DNA of 64,000 bases from an uncultured Phascolarctobacterium sp. (GCA_900757795.1 CAAEPE010000045.1:62001-126000); one strand, 5' to 3'. Shown: positions 17,187 through 27,035, counted from the first letter of the stretch. Translations and numbers: made by a program. The notes: a model not told the origin generated them from the sequence alone.

Positions 17187-18413
17187 ATGAGTTTAAATAC
17201 TACTCCTGCCGCAGAACGTATTCATATAGGTATTTTCGGCAGACGCAACGCTGGCAAATCCAGCCTTATCAACGCTATTACCAGCCAAAATTTAGCGATA
17301 GTAAGCGAGCAAAAGGGCACTACTACTGACCCGGTCTATAAAGCTATGGAGCTGCTGCCTTTAGGTCCAGTCATGATTATCGACACTCCCGGTATCGACG
17401 ACGAAGGCGAACTGGGCAAACTGCGCATTGAAAAAGCCTATCAAGTGCTTAACAAATGCGATATAGTGCTTTTAGTTGTAGATGCACAAATTGGTTTAAC
17501 CGGTGAAGATATAGCCTTGTGGCGCAGAATACAAGAAAAAAATTTACCGGCTATCCTCGTTTTGAACAAAATTGAAATGTTAGAGGATATGCAAAAGGCT
17601 CTTTTAACAGTCAACGTAATGAAGCTAACCAAGCATTGCCTGTTAGTCAGCGCAGAAACCGGCGAAAATATTCATGAATTAAAGGAGACTATTGCTGCCT
17701 TAAAGCCCAAAGAAATTGAGCGCCAGCTAGTTGGCGATTTATTACAGCCTTTAGACGTAGTAATCCTAGTAACACCTATTGACAGCGCTGCTCCTAAAGG
17801 ACGCTTAATTCTCCCCCAGCAGCAGGTACTGCGTAACGTCATAGATAATAATGCAGTTGCTATGGTTGTGCAGGAAAATGAATTGGCGCAAGCACTTTTG
17901 AAGCTGAATGAATCACCGCGCCTGATTATTACTGACAGCCAAGTTTTTGCCAAGGTAAGCCAAATAGTGCCGCCCTCCATTCCCCTTACCTCTTTTTCTA
18001 TTTTGATGGCACGCTATAAAGGAACCTTATACAATGCAGTAAAGTCGGTACGCGCGTTAGATGAAATTAAAGACGGTGATAAAATTCTCATCAGCGAGGG
18101 TTGCACACACCACCGTCAATGCCAGGATATTGGTACAGTAAAGCTGCCTAACTGGATTCGCAGCTACACTCATACCGAACCGGAATTTTGCTTTACCAGC
18201 GGTACGGAATTTCCCTCTGATTTAAGCAAGTATAAACTGATTATCCATTGCGGTGCTTGTATGCTTAATGAAAAGGAAATTCTTCACCGCAATAAAACTG
18301 CAGTTGCGCAAAATATTCCTATGACTAATTACGGTATTGCCATTGCCTACATGAATGGCATTTTAAAACGTACCGTCTCTCCTCTGCCGGAAATTGCGAA
18401 GCTGTTGGAATGA
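17187..18413 (+). CDS. hydF: [FeFe]-hydrogenase maturation GTPase HydF
   Basis: HydF is the scaffold on which HydE and HydG build the diiron subcluster before transfer to the hydrogenase. The 408-residue protein has a G domain (GRRNAGKSSLINAI, DTPGIDD, NKIE), a dimerisation domain, and the C-terminal cluster-binding domain with CTHHRQCQDIG and HCGACMLNEKEI, giving the family's Cys/His ligand set. I chose the ATG at 17187, behind TGGAGGTG; a longer frame would begin inside that site. HydE, HydG and HydA are not in this window. Its presence implies an [FeFe]-hydrogenase elsewhere and an anaerobic host. Confidence 0.95.
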   Translation: MSLNTTPAAERIHIGIFGRRNAGKSSLINAITSQNLAIVSEQKGTTTDPVYKAMELLPLGPVMIIDTPGIDDEGELGKLRIEKAYQVLNKCDIVLLVVDAQIGLTGEDIALWRRIQEKNLPAILVLNKIEMLEDMQKALLTVNVMKLTKHCLLVSAETGENIHELKETIAALKPKEIERQLVGDLLQPLDVVILVTPIDSAAPKGRLILPQQQVLRNVIDNNAVAMVVQENELAQALLKLNESPRLIITDSQVFAKVSQIVPPSIPLTSFSILMARYKGTLYNAVKSVRALDEIKDGDKILISEGCTHHRQCQDIGTVKLPNWIRSYTHTEPEFCFTSGTEFPSDLSKYKLIIHCGACMLNEKEILHRNKTAVAQNIPMTNYGIAIAYMNGILKRTVSPLPEIAKLLE

Positions 18414-18447
18414 TTTGCTTTTACAACAAGACATACTAAAAGCGCAC

Positions 18448-18477
18448 GCCTCTGCTGAAAAAGCAGGGGCTTATTTT
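18448..18477 (+). terminator. Intrinsic terminator of hydF
   Basis: GCCTCTGCT/AGCAGGGGC pairs over 9 bp with one G-U pair, followed by TTATTTTAT. Confidence 0.8.
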
Positions 18478-18520
18478 ATGCTAAAATCTAACACTTCTTC
18501 TCTGCTAAATCTACATACAA

Positions 18521-18560
18521 AACCAGCCTAACAATTTACTGCGAAATCGTTAGGCTGGTT
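18521..18560. terminator. Bidirectional terminator between hydF and purL
   Basis: ACCAGCCTAAC/GTTAGGCTGGT is an 11-bp perfect stem with T-rich sequence on both sides; it can end purL on the minus strand and back up the hydF terminator on the plus strand. Confidence 0.8.
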
Positions 18561-18625
18561 TATTTTTTATGAACTTATCAAAAATTTACAATATGGCTTT
18601 GCCTGAAAGGCTATCTTGCCAGCTA

Positions 18626-21600
18626 TTATTTAAAGTAATTTACACCACTTTGGAAGATTTTTTGATCCTTATCGCCGGTAATATTGCGGAACAATCCGGG
18701 CGCAAAGCGTTCGCTGTGTCCCATTTTACCCAAAATACGTCCATCGGGACTGGTAATACCTTCAATAGCATACAAGCTACCATTAGGATTGTAAGGCGTA
18801 TTCATAGTAGGAATACCTTGCGCGTTTACATATTGGGTTGCTACCTGACCGTTAGCGAACAGCTCTTTAATCACTGCTTCCGGCGCATAGAAGCGGCCTT
18901 CGCCGTGAGAAACTGCCACAGCATGCTCCTCGCCCGGCTGGCATAAAGTGAACCAAGGAGATTTATTAGAAACAACTCTCGTAGTAACTATTTGAGAAAT
19001 GTGGCGGCCAATATTATTAAAAGTTAAGGTTGGCGAATCACTAATTAAATCGCGAATTTCACCGTACGGTACTAAGCCAAGCTTAATCAGTGCTTGGAAG
19101 CCGTTGCAGATACCCAGCATTAAGCCGTCACGATTTTCTAACAAATCGCTGATAGCTTCTTTAATACGCGGATTACGGAACATCGTAGCAATAAATTTAC
19201 CGCTGCCGTCCGGTTCGTCGCCTGCGCTGAAACCGCCGGGAATCATTACGATTTGTGAATTGTTAATATATTTAACCATTGCTTCTACGGATTCTTCAAT
19301 AGCAGCAGCGGTCAAGTTGCGTACAATAAAGGTATTGGCTTCCGCACCAGCTGCCTCAAAGGCGCGAGCGCTGTCATATTCGCAATTGTTACCAGGGAAA
19401 ACAGGAATGAATACTCGTGGTTTAGCAATATTTACGGGTGCTGTCAAAGACAAATCAGCTTTGTAAAGAGGCATGTCAATGTCCGTAGGCTCTTCTACCT
19501 CAGGCAGGCTGTCTGGGAAAATTTTTTGCAAAGGCTCACGGTAAGCATGCAAAGCCTTATCGGCAGCAATTACAGTATCATTGATAGCAATACCTTTTAT
19601 AGCGGTAGTATGACCCAATACTAAATAATCTAAGCCTGCAAAAATTTCTTCTGGATCAGTGTCGGCAGCTAGCTCTAATACCATGCCGCTAGGCTGTAAA
19701 GTAAAGAGACTTTCAGGATCGTGGAAAGGTTTAATAAACTCAAAGCCAAGTTCGTTGCCCATAGCCATAGTGGTTACTAAAGCAGCAATACCGCCCTCTT
19801 TAACAGCAGCAGCAGCTTTAATTTTACCAGCTTCCATAGCATTATGTACAGCGGACAAATTTTTGCGCAATACAGCAAAATCCAAAACTTCGGCATTATC
19901 ACGGGGGCAGGACAGGAAAATTACTTCGTTACCTGCTTCTTTAAATTCAGCGCTGACTGCTTTATCGCCGTCAATTACTCCCACAGCGAAAGAAACTAAG
20001 GTCGGTGGAACGGTTTTATCCATAAATGTGCCGCTCATAGAGTCTTTACCGCCAATCGCAGGCAGTTCCAGTGCATCCAATGCAGTAAAAGCACCTAAAA
20101 GAGCGCTGAAGGGCTGTCCCCAGCTATTAGCATCGTGAAGTTTAGGGAAGTATTCCTGCAAAGTCAAACGCAATTTAGCAGGATCTGCGCCTAAAGCTAC
20201 CGCTCTTACAACAGATTCGGTTACAGCATACATGGCTCCATGGAACGGACTCCAGCAGGCAACGTTAGGATTGTATCCGCAGGCCATTACGGAAGCGGCA
20301 GTAGTATTACCGTGTAATACAGGAATTCTGCCTACCATACCCTCACTGGGTGTAAGCTGCGTTTTGCCGCCAAAAGGCATCATAACAGTGCCGCGGCCGA
20401 TGGTGCTGTCAAAACGTTCGGACAAGCCTTTTTCACTGCAAACATTCAAACGGCTCAGATTTGCCAGCCAAGCAGCCTCTAAATCGGCAGCGTCAGTAAC
20501 TTCTGCCGGAACTTGTTCAAACACATTGTCTGCGTCTTCTTCACTTACAGTAACGTTAGTGTGCTGAGCAACACCGTTGGTATCTAAGAAAGCACGGGAA
20601 AGGTCAACGATTTTATCACCGCGCCAGAACATTACTAAACGTGGTTCTTCAGTAACCTCAGCTACTACAGTAGCTTCCAAATTTTCTTCATCAGCATATT
20701 TTATGAAAGCGTCGCGGTTTTCTGCTTCAATAACTACTGCCATACGTTCTTGGGATTCGGAAATGGCAAGCTCCGTACCGTCCAAGCCTTCATATTTTTT
20801 AGGAACTTTATCCAAGTCAATAATTAAACCGTCTGTTAATTCGCCAATAGCAACAGAAACACCGCCTGCGCCAAAGTCATTACAACGTTTAATCATGGCT
20901 GTTACAGCAGGGTTGCGGAACAAGCGTTGAATTTTGCGTTCGGTAGGCGGATTGCCCTTTTGTACCTCAGCACCACAGCTCATCAGTGAGTCAATGGTAT
21001 GCTCTTTAGAAGAACCGGTTGCACCGCCGCAGCCGTCGCGTCCGGTTTTGCCACCTAACAGCACTACAATGTCACCGGCACTAGGACGCTCACGCCGTAC
21101 AGCACTGCGAGGAGCTGCACCCATAACACCGCCGATTTCCATGCGTTTTGCTACAAATTTATCGTGATAATATTCCTGAACATGACCAGTTGCCAAGCCA
21201 ATCTGATTGCCATAAGAGCTGTAGCCTGCTGCTGCGCCGATGGTAATTTTACGTTGTGGCAGCTTGCCAGGCAGAGTTTCGCTTACAGGAGTACGCGGAT
21301 CTGCACAGCCGGTTACGCGCATAGCTTGATATACATAGGATCGGCCGGACAGCGGGTCGCGGATAGCACCGCCTAAGCAGGTAGCTGCACCGCCGAAAGG
21401 TTCGATTTCGGTAGGATGGTTATGCGTTTCGTTTTTAAACATCACAAGCCAATCCTCATTTTTGCCATCTATTTCAATAGGTACAACAATGGAGCAGGCA
21501 TTGATTTCTTCGGATTGATCCAAATCCTCCAGCTTACCCTCTTTACGCAGCTTTTTCATGCCGATAACAGCAATGTCCATCAAGGTTATAGGACGATCGG

Positions 21601-22402
21601 TATTTTCGCCGTACACCTCGTCACGGGCAGCCATGTATTTATCATATGCTTCCTGAACAGGCTTAGTGAAAGTACCGGGAACAATGTCCACATCTTCGAT
21701 TTGCGTCATAAATGTAGTATGACGGCAGTGGTCGGACCAATAAGTATCCAGTACACGAATTTCTGTAATAGTCGGTTCGCGGTGTTCCTCATTAAAATAT
21801 TTTTGGCACCAAAGCAAATCCTCCAGGCTCATAGCTAAGCCCATGGATTTACGCAGTTCTTCTGCTTCTTCTTTGGTCATGGTCAAAAAGCCGCTGACAT
21901 TTTTAACCTTTTCCGGTTCTTCACAAGTGCTGATGAGTGTTTCCGGCTTAGCTTGTTCTGCTTCTCTTGCTTCAATAGGGTTAATGCAATAGGCTTTAAT
22001 TTTTGCTACGTCTTCTTCAGTTAACTTGCCTGCGAGAATATAAACCTTAGCGGCAGCTACCATAGGACGCTCTTTTTGCGTAATAAGCTGAATACATTGT
22101 TCGGCAAAATCCTCGCGCTGGTCATATTGACCTGGCAGCAGTTCTACCGCAAAGGCCTGCTCACAACTAGCTAACTCCAAGTTTTCCTCCACTACTGTAT
22201 CAACAGGAGGTTCAGAAAGCACCAAAGCCTTAGCCATAGCAAATTCTTCATCGCTTAGGCCCATCACATCATAACGATTAATGATGCGAATATTTTCCAA
22301 AGTAGCCATACCCAAATTATTGCGTAAATCTGCCAGCAAACCATGAGCTTCAACGGCAAAGGCATCCTTTTTTTCTACATAAATTCTTCTGATATTATTC
22401 AT
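18626..22402 (-). CDS. purL: Phosphoribosylformylglycinamidine synthase, single-chain form
   Basis: PurL makes FGAM from FGAR, ATP and glutamine in purine synthesis. At 1258 residues this is the long form with the glutaminase domain fused, as in clostridia and Negativicutes, unlike the split PurS/PurL/PurQ of Bacillus. Visible are DTYWSDHCRHTTFMTQIED, the FKNETHNHPTEIEPFGGAAT loop, GAGGVSVAIGELTDGL, and the C-terminal class I amidotransferase with VFIPVFPGNNCEYDSARAF, MIPGGFSAGDEPDGSGKF and the nucleophile in LMLGICNGFQALIKLG. I chose the ATG at 22400-22402, behind GGAGG; a TTG at 22417 lies inside that site. It has its own promoter and no other purine gene next to it. Confidence 0.97.
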   Translation of the reverse strand: MNNIRRIYVEKKDAFAVEAHGLLADLRNNLGMATLENIRIINRYDVMGLSDEEFAMAKALVLSEPPVDTVVEENLELASCEQAFAVELLPGQYDQREDFAEQCIQLITQKERPMVAAAKVYILAGKLTEEDVAKIKAYCINPIEAREAEQAKPETLISTCEEPEKVKNVSGFLTMTKEEAEELRKSMGLAMSLEDLLWCQKYFNEEHREPTITEIRVLDTYWSDHCRHTTFMTQIEDVDIVPGTFTKPVQEAYDKYMAARDEVYGENTDRPITLMDIAVIGMKKLRKEGKLEDLDQSEEINACSIVVPIEIDGKNEDWLVMFKNETHNHPTEIEPFGGAATCLGGAIRDPLSGRSYVYQAMRVTGCADPRTPVSETLPGKLPQRKITIGAAAGYSSYGNQIGLATGHVQEYYHDKFVAKRMEIGGVMGAAPRSAVRRERPSAGDIVVLLGGKTGRDGCGGATGSSKEHTIDSLMSCGAEVQKGNPPTERKIQRLFRNPAVTAMIKRCNDFGAGGVSVAIGELTDGLIIDLDKVPKKYEGLDGTELAISESQERMAVVIEAENRDAFIKYADEENLEATVVAEVTEEPRLVMFWRGDKIVDLSRAFLDTNGVAQHTNVTVSEEDADNVFEQVPAEVTDAADLEAAWLANLSRLNVCSEKGLSERFDSTIGRGTVMMPFGGKTQLTPSEGMVGRIPVLHGNTTAASVMACGYNPNVACWSPFHGAMYAVTESVVRAVALGADPAKLRLTLQEYFPKLHDANSWGQPFSALLGAFTALDALELPAIGGKDSMSGTFMDKTVPPTLVSFAVGVIDGDKAVSAEFKEAGNEVIFLSCPRDNAEVLDFAVLRKNLSAVHNAMEAGKIKAAAAVKEGGIAALVTTMAMGNELGFEFIKPFHDPESLFTLQPSGMVLELAADTDPEEIFAGLDYLVLGHTTAIKGIAINDTVIAADKALHAYREPLQKIFPDSLPEVEEPTDIDMPLYKADLSLTAPVNIAKPRVFIPVFPGNNCEYDSARAFEAAGAEANTFIVRNLTAAAIEESVEAMVKYINNSQIVMIPGGFSAGDEPDGSGKFIATMFRNPRIKEAISDLLENRDGLMLGICNGFQALIKLGLVPYGEIRDLISDSPTLTFNNIGRHISQIVTTRVVSNKSPWFTLCQPGEEHAVAVSHGEGRFYAPEAVIKELFANGQVATQYVNAQGIPTMNTPYNPNGSLYAIEGITSPDGRILGKMGHSERFAPGLFRNITGDKDQKIFQSGVNYFK

Positions 22403-22455
22403 ATACACAGCCTCCAATCTAATATTTCGAGGTGATTACATACAGTTTCGTATAT

Positions 22456-22484
22456 ATTTTAACACATTTCACCTATTTGTCCAA
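22456..22484 (-). promoter_or_regulatory. purL promoter
   Basis: TTGGAC (22479-22484) and TAAAAT (22456-22461) are 17 bp apart, 54 bases before the purL start. No purine riboswitch fits in the short leader. Confidence 0.6.
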
Positions 22485-22549
22485 TATCCCTACACAGAAT
22501 ATTCGCCTTTAATCGAACGCTTTTTGTAAAGTGGGCAAGAATAATTCGT

Positions 22550-22584
22550 AAAAAAAGCTGTGCCCTCTCAAGGAGAACACAGCT
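22550..22584 (-). terminator. Intrinsic terminator of the lysine operon
   Basis: AGCTGTG/CACAGCT is a 7-bp stem followed by TTTTTT, just past the stop of the CGGC-domain gene. It closes the dapB-asd-lysC-dapA-CGGC unit. Confidence 0.85.
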
Positions 22585-22592
22585 CGTAAATT

Positions 22593-22994
22593 TTAAAATT
22601 GCTGATAAACACCGGCTTCTCTTTTTTTCGCAGCAGTTTTGGAAATATACGTTCCGCGCACTACTGTAAAGCCTTTTTTTGCCAATAAATTTTCAATATA
22701 TTCCAAATGCGGACAAGGCGCTTTATGATAATTGTCACTGACCATACAGGTTGATAAATGAATTATTACTTCAAAGCCATCCTCTTGAAAACGGCGTAAT
22801 CTTTTACGCAAATTTTCCAGCTTTACAGAAAGTCCGGCGCCGCAGCAGCCACCGCAAGTAAAAGACATATAGCGAGTGTCTGCTTCATAATCGGCAAACT
22901 TGCCATCTTTGCTGTAAAAAGCATGAGTACAGTTATAACCACAGCAGCGTTTTTGTACTTGCTCACATTGGATAATTACAACCAGCTTGCTCAT
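22593..22994 (-). CDS. CGGC domain-containing metal-binding protein
   Basis: A 133-residue Cys-rich protein with the CGGC motif inside SFTCGGCCGAGLSVK, plus QKRCCGYNCTHAF near the N-terminus and HLSTCMVSDNYHKAPCPHLE later. These fit the CGGC-domain family, proposed to bind metal; its role is not established. The ATG overlaps the end of dapA by four bases, so it is translationally coupled to lysine synthesis and transcribed from the riboswitch-controlled promoter. No lysine-pathway activity is known for this family. The domain call is firm; function is open. Confidence 0.85.
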   Translation of the reverse strand: MSKLVVIIQCEQVQKRCCGYNCTHAFYSKDGKFADYEADTRYMSFTCGGCCGAGLSVKLENLRKRLRRFQEDGFEVIIHLSTCMVSDNYHKAPCPHLEYIENLLAKKGFTVVRGTYISKTAAKKREAGVYQQF

Positions 22995-23887
22995 TTCATC
23001 ATACCGTATTCTTTAAGAATAGCATCCAATTTAGCTTCACAATCAGCGCACAAGGGAGTCAGCGGCAAACGAGGAGAGCCTACATTGATGCCGGTAACCT
23101 TGGTAACGGCAGCCTTAATAGGAATAGGATTACTTTCCATAAACATTGCCTTAGCAAGCGGTACCATTTTTTTATTCAGCTCTGCTGCATCTTGAACGCG
23201 TCCTTCACTGTATGCCTGCATAACATCCTGCAAAATTTGGCCGTTACAGTTAGCTAATACGGAAATCAAGCCAACTGCGCCTACTGACATAAATGGCAGA
23301 ATCAAACCATCATCACCGCTGTAAATAGAAATTCTTTCTGGCAGCACTCTATATAAATCTGCTGTTTGAGCAACACTGCCAGCAGCCTCTTTAATAGCCA
23401 CGATATTATCAAATTCTTGAGCTAAGCGAGCAACTGTCGCCGGAGCAATATTAGAGCCGGTACGACCAGGAACATTATAGACAATAATTGGCAGCTTGGT
23501 AGCTTTTGCCACAGCAGCAAAATGCTGATAATAACCTTCTTGAGTAGGTTTATTATAATAAGGACCAACTACCAACAAGCCATCCACGCCGCAAGCTTCC
23601 ATTTTTTTTACCAGCTCAATAGTGCTGGCAGTGCAGTTGGTACCAGCACCGGCAACAATAGGAGCACGGCCGTTGATATGCTTGACAATTGTTTTCATGA
23701 ATTTAATTTTTTCGTCCATATCCATGGTCGCAGCTTCGCCGGTAGAACCTTCAATTACCAGGCCATCAGTACCGTTTGCTAAAAGCCAATCTGCCAATTG
23801 GCAGCCTGCTTCATAATTTACACTGCCATCTGCGTTAAAAGGAGTAACCATCGCAGTTAATAATCTACCAAAATACGGTCTTGTCAT
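22991..23887 (-). CDS. dapA: 4-hydroxy-tetrahydrodipicolinate synthase
   Basis: DapA condenses pyruvate with aspartate semialdehyde, the first committed step to lysine and diaminopimelate. The 298-residue TIM barrel starts RPYFGRLLTAMVTPFNADG and shows GSTGEAATM, the Tyr in IVYNVPGRTGSN, and the Schiff-base Lys in IVAIKEAAGSV. I chose the ATG at 23885-23887, behind GAGGTGG. Fourth gene of the lysine unit, 42 bases after lysC, and overlapping the CGGC gene by four bases. Confidence 0.95.
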   Translation of the reverse strand: MTRPYFGRLLTAMVTPFNADGSVNYEAGCQLADWLLANGTDGLVIEGSTGEAATMDMDEKIKFMKTIVKHINGRAPIVAGAGTNCTASTIELVKKMEACGVDGLLVVGPYYNKPTQEGYYQHFAAVAKATKLPIIVYNVPGRTGSNIAPATVARLAQEFDNIVAIKEAAGSVAQTADLYRVLPERISIYSGDDGLILPFMSVGAVGLISVLANCNGQILQDVMQAYSEGRVQDAAELNKKMVPLAKAMFMESNPIPIKAAVTKVTGINVGSPRLPLTPLCADCEAKLDAILKEYGMMK

Positions 23888-23929
23888 AAAAATTTTCCAC
23901 CTCATTCTACTGATATATAACAAATGCTT

Positions 23930-25150
23930 TTAAAGTTTAAAAGCTTCATGCAGAGCGATACAAGCCTCTACCATGCACTCCTCTTTGATAATTGCAGAAA
24001 TAGTTGTATCGGAGTCAACAGTCTGCAAAATAGAAATATTTTTTTCAGCCAAAGCAGAAACAAATCTTGCCATAACGCCAGGAACACCACGCATACCGCT
24101 GCCGACAACAGTTACCTTTGCACACTTGTCATTGCACTGATAGCTGAAGCCAGTTTCTTCTAAAACCTTGCGGGTATGCTCCATATCCGGCGTAAATACG
24201 GCAAACATGGCTTCCTTTTCCGAAAGGTTCAAGCAGCCTACGCTGATGCCGGCATCTGCCAAATCCTCAAACAGCTTGCGGCCTGCTGCAAGGTCTTGTG
24301 GATTGAGTGCAATGCGGAACTGTACTAAATCTGTACGGTTGGCTACACCGCTGGCAATGCTTTCGTGAATAGCAACCTCACTGCCTTTGGAGCGAGCGGA
24401 GCAGCCGCTGGCAATAAGTGTGCCGGGAGCATCGCTGAACGTAGATTTTACATACAAAGGCGTATTGCTTTCCATAGCAATTTCTACGGCGCGGGGATGA
24501 ATAACCTTCGCACCGTTGTAAGCCATTTGGCAGACCTCGGCATAAGAAATCTGTTCCAAAATATTGGCGCCTTTTACCAAACGCGGGTCGGCAGTCATAA
24601 TGCCCTCCACGTCAGTATAAATTTCTACACATTCAGCTTTCAAAGCTGCGCCCAAAGCTGCTGCAGAAGTATCACTGCCTCCGCGGCCCAAGGTAGTAAA
24701 TTTAAAATTATTTTCTGTCATCCCTTGGAAACCGCATACTACAGGAACTATCCCCGCCTCCAACATACGCATAAGATAAGAAACCTTAATGTTTTTAATA
24801 CGCGCTGCGCCAAATTGGGAGTCGGTAATAATGCCGGCCTGACCGCCGGTCATGGCCATAGCGTTGATACCATCTTTCTGTAAGGTAGCAGCCATAACAC
24901 AGGAAGAAATAATTTCACCGCAGCACATCAGCAAATCCATTTCCCTAACATTTACGGAAAGGTTTACTTGCTTTAATGTATCAATCAAGGTGTCAGTAGC
25001 GTAAGGAGCACCCTTGCGTCCCATAGCAGAAACTACTACTACCGGCGAAAAACCGTTGTTAATAGCTTGCTGCACCTTGTTTTTTACGGCAAGACGCGCT
25101 TCTTCACTGGCTACTGAGGTGCCGCCAAATTTTTGTACAATTATTTTCAT
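23930..25150 (-). CDS. lysC: Aspartate kinase
   Basis: Aspartokinase phosphorylates aspartate at the head of the lysine, threonine and methionine branches. The 406-residue protein begins MKIIVQKFGGTSVASEE, carries GRGGSDTSAAALGAAL and YTDVEGIMTADPRLV in the kinase domain, and ends in two ACT domains (TVVGSGMRGVPGVMARFVSAL marks the second). The ACT pair makes feedback inhibition likely. It lies 15 bases after asd with GGAGG before the ATG. The leader riboswitch makes it lysine-responsive. Confidence 0.96.
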   Translation of the reverse strand: MKIIVQKFGGTSVASEEARLAVKNKVQQAINNGFSPVVVVSAMGRKGAPYATDTLIDTLKQVNLSVNVREMDLLMCCGEIISSCVMAATLQKDGINAMAMTGGQAGIITDSQFGAARIKNIKVSYLMRMLEAGIVPVVCGFQGMTENNFKFTTLGRGGSDTSAAALGAALKAECVEIYTDVEGIMTADPRLVKGANILEQISYAEVCQMAYNGAKVIHPRAVEIAMESNTPLYVKSTFSDAPGTLIASGCSARSKGSEVAIHESIASGVANRTDLVQFRIALNPQDLAAGRKLFEDLADAGISVGCLNLSEKEAMFAVFTPDMEHTRKVLEETGFSYQCNDKCAKVTVVGSGMRGVPGVMARFVSALAEKNISILQTVDSDTTISAIIKEECMVEACIALHEAFKL

Positions 25151-25165
25151 TTTAACAAGCCTCCA

Positions 25166-26197
25166 TTATATCCAGCCGTTGTTAATCATAACTTCTGCAA
25201 TCTGCAAAGTATTTAAGGCAGCTCCCTTGCGAATTTGGTCACCAACTACCCACAAGTTAAAGGTATTAGGATTAGATTCGTCGCGGCGCAGACGGCCTAC
25301 AAAGCAATCATATTTTTCAGAGGTGTATAAGGGCATGGGATAAACTTGATTTTGCGGATCATCCATCATCTGCACGCCAGGGAATGCATCAATAGCTTCA
25401 GCCATTTCTGCTAAATCAAGATCGTGCTCAAATTCGATATTGATGGACTCGCTATGGCTGCGGTAAACAGGAACACGCACGGTAGTAGCTGTAATACGCA
25501 TTTCATCATCATGCAGAATTTTTTTAGTTTCGTTGACCATTTTCATTTCTTCTTTAGTATAGAGATTATCAAGGAAAACGTCAATCTGCGGAATCAAGTT
25601 AAAAGCGATAGGATAATGCTTTGCCAAAGATGCAGAAGGCAGAATATGTGCTTCCATTTCGCGCCCTTCAGCATAAGCTTTAGTTTGGTCGGTAAGCTCA
25701 TCAATCCCCTCTTTACCGGCACCGGAAACTGCTTGATAAGTAGAAACAACTATGCGTTTGATGCGAGCCATATCGTACAAAGGCTTCAACGCCATTACCA
25801 TAATAATAGTAGAGCAGTTAGGATTAGCAATAATGCCTTTATGCTTCAAAATATCTTCGGGATTTACTTCCGGGACAACCAGCGGAACTTCCGGGTCCAT
25901 ACGGAAGGTGCTGGAGTTATCAATAACAACAGCGCCGGCTTTTACAGCATAGGGAGCAAATTCTTTGGAAATACTGCCGCCTGCAAACAAAGCAATATCA
26001 ATTCCGGCAAAGGAATCCTTGGTAGCCTCTTCTACTGTATATGTTTTGCCCATAAATTCAATTTGATTGCCTGCACTGCGTTTGGAAGCCAATAAACGCA
26101 GCTCTGCAAACGGGAAGTTACGTTCTTCTATAAGCTTTAAAAATTCTGTACCTACTGCACCGGTAGCGCCTAAAATTGCAACGTTATATTTTTTCAT
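25166..26197 (-). CDS. asd: Aspartate-semialdehyde dehydrogenase
   Basis: Asd reduces aspartyl phosphate to aspartate semialdehyde with NADPH. The 343-residue protein begins with VAILGATGAVGTEFLKLIEE, has the active-site Cys in ANPNCSTIIMVMAL, and TYQAVSGAGKEGIDEL, all normal for the family. AGGGG precedes the ATG. It stands 20 bases after dapB and 15 before lysC in the lysine unit. Confidence 0.96.
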   Translation of the reverse strand: MKKYNVAILGATGAVGTEFLKLIEERNFPFAELRLLASKRSAGNQIEFMGKTYTVEEATKDSFAGIDIALFAGGSISKEFAPYAVKAGAVVIDNSSTFRMDPEVPLVVPEVNPEDILKHKGIIANPNCSTIIMVMALKPLYDMARIKRIVVSTYQAVSGAGKEGIDELTDQTKAYAEGREMEAHILPSASLAKHYPIAFNLIPQIDVFLDNLYTKEEMKMVNETKKILHDDEMRITATTVRVPVYRSHSESINIEFEHDLDLAEMAEAIDAFPGVQMMDDPQNQVYPMPLYTSEKYDCFVGRLRRDESNPNTFNLWVVGDQIRKGAALNTLQIAEVMINNGWI

Positions 26198-26217
26198 AAA
26201 CCTTCCCCTCCGTCTAA

Positions 26218-26994
26218 TTATAATAATTTATCCAAACCATAAACTAAACCGGTTTTATCCATAATTTTACGACAGCCTAAGGCTACTCCCGGCATATAGC
26301 ATTCGCGGCTTACAGGATCGGTACTGATATGCAAAGTCTCACCCTGTCCGCCAAATATAACTTCTTGGGAAGCAACGTAGCCCGGCAGACGAATGCTATG
26401 AATTTTCATGCCTTCGTAATCTGCGCCGCGGGCTCCAACCATAGTTTCACGTTCCTCCGGATGTCCTTGGTGCATAGCCTTGCGTACCTCCGCAATTTTC
26501 TGCGCGGTAATAATCGCAGTACCGGAGGGTGCGTCCAGCTTGTTATCATGATGCTTTTCGATAATTTCTACATTAGGGAAATATTTTGCGGCCTCGCAAG
26601 CCAGCTTTATCATTACAACTGCGCCCAAAGCAAAATTAGGAGCAATCAAAACAGAAGTATTGTTGGCGCGGGCCAGTTCGTCAACCTCTTGCAGATTTTC
26701 GTCGGTAAAGCCTGTAGTGCCGACTACCGCATGCACGCCCAAGGGCAGCATTTTGCGCAGGATGTCCATAACAACATTGGGACGGGTAAAATCAACTACT
26801 ACGTCGGGACAAGAATTTTTTATGGCATGGACTAAATCAGTGTCAATGCCAAAAACAACACCGTCCGGCAAATTAACTGCACCGTCTTTGCAGTCAACTA
26901 CATTTACCAATTCCAAATCAGGTTCTGCCCAAACCTTTTTGCAGACCTCGCCGCCCATGCGTCCTAAAGCGCCGTTTACCAATACACGAATCAT
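26218..26994 (-). CDS. dapB: 4-hydroxy-tetrahydrodipicolinate reductase
   Basis: DapB reduces the DapA product toward diaminopimelate and lysine. The 258-residue protein begins IRVLVNGALGRMGGEVC (Rossmann motif), has VDFTRPNVVMDIL, VVGTTGFTDENL, and the substrate motif EKHHDNKLDAPSGTA. I chose the ATG at 26992-26994, eight bases after AAGGAG; a GTG at 27003 overlaps that site. First gene behind the lysine riboswitch. Confidence 0.96.
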   Translation of the reverse strand: MIRVLVNGALGRMGGEVCKKVWAEPDLELVNVVDCKDGAVNLPDGVVFGIDTDLVHAIKNSCPDVVVDFTRPNVVMDILRKMLPLGVHAVVGTTGFTDENLQEVDELARANNTSVLIAPNFALGAVVMIKLACEAAKYFPNVEIIEKHHDNKLDAPSGTAIITAQKIAEVRKAMHQGHPEERETMVGARGADYEGMKIHSIRLPGYVASQEVIFGGQGETLHISTDPVSRECYMPGVALGCRKIMDKTGLVYGLDKLL

Positions 26995-27035
26995 AAAATT
27001 CACTCCTTATTCTGCTTCATCAATTGCACATATTA

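Noticed and set aside
18999..21838. Several antisense open frames of 70-159 residues inside purL
   Set aside because: No ribosome-binding sites or recognisable domains; expected from the codon bias of the long purL frame.
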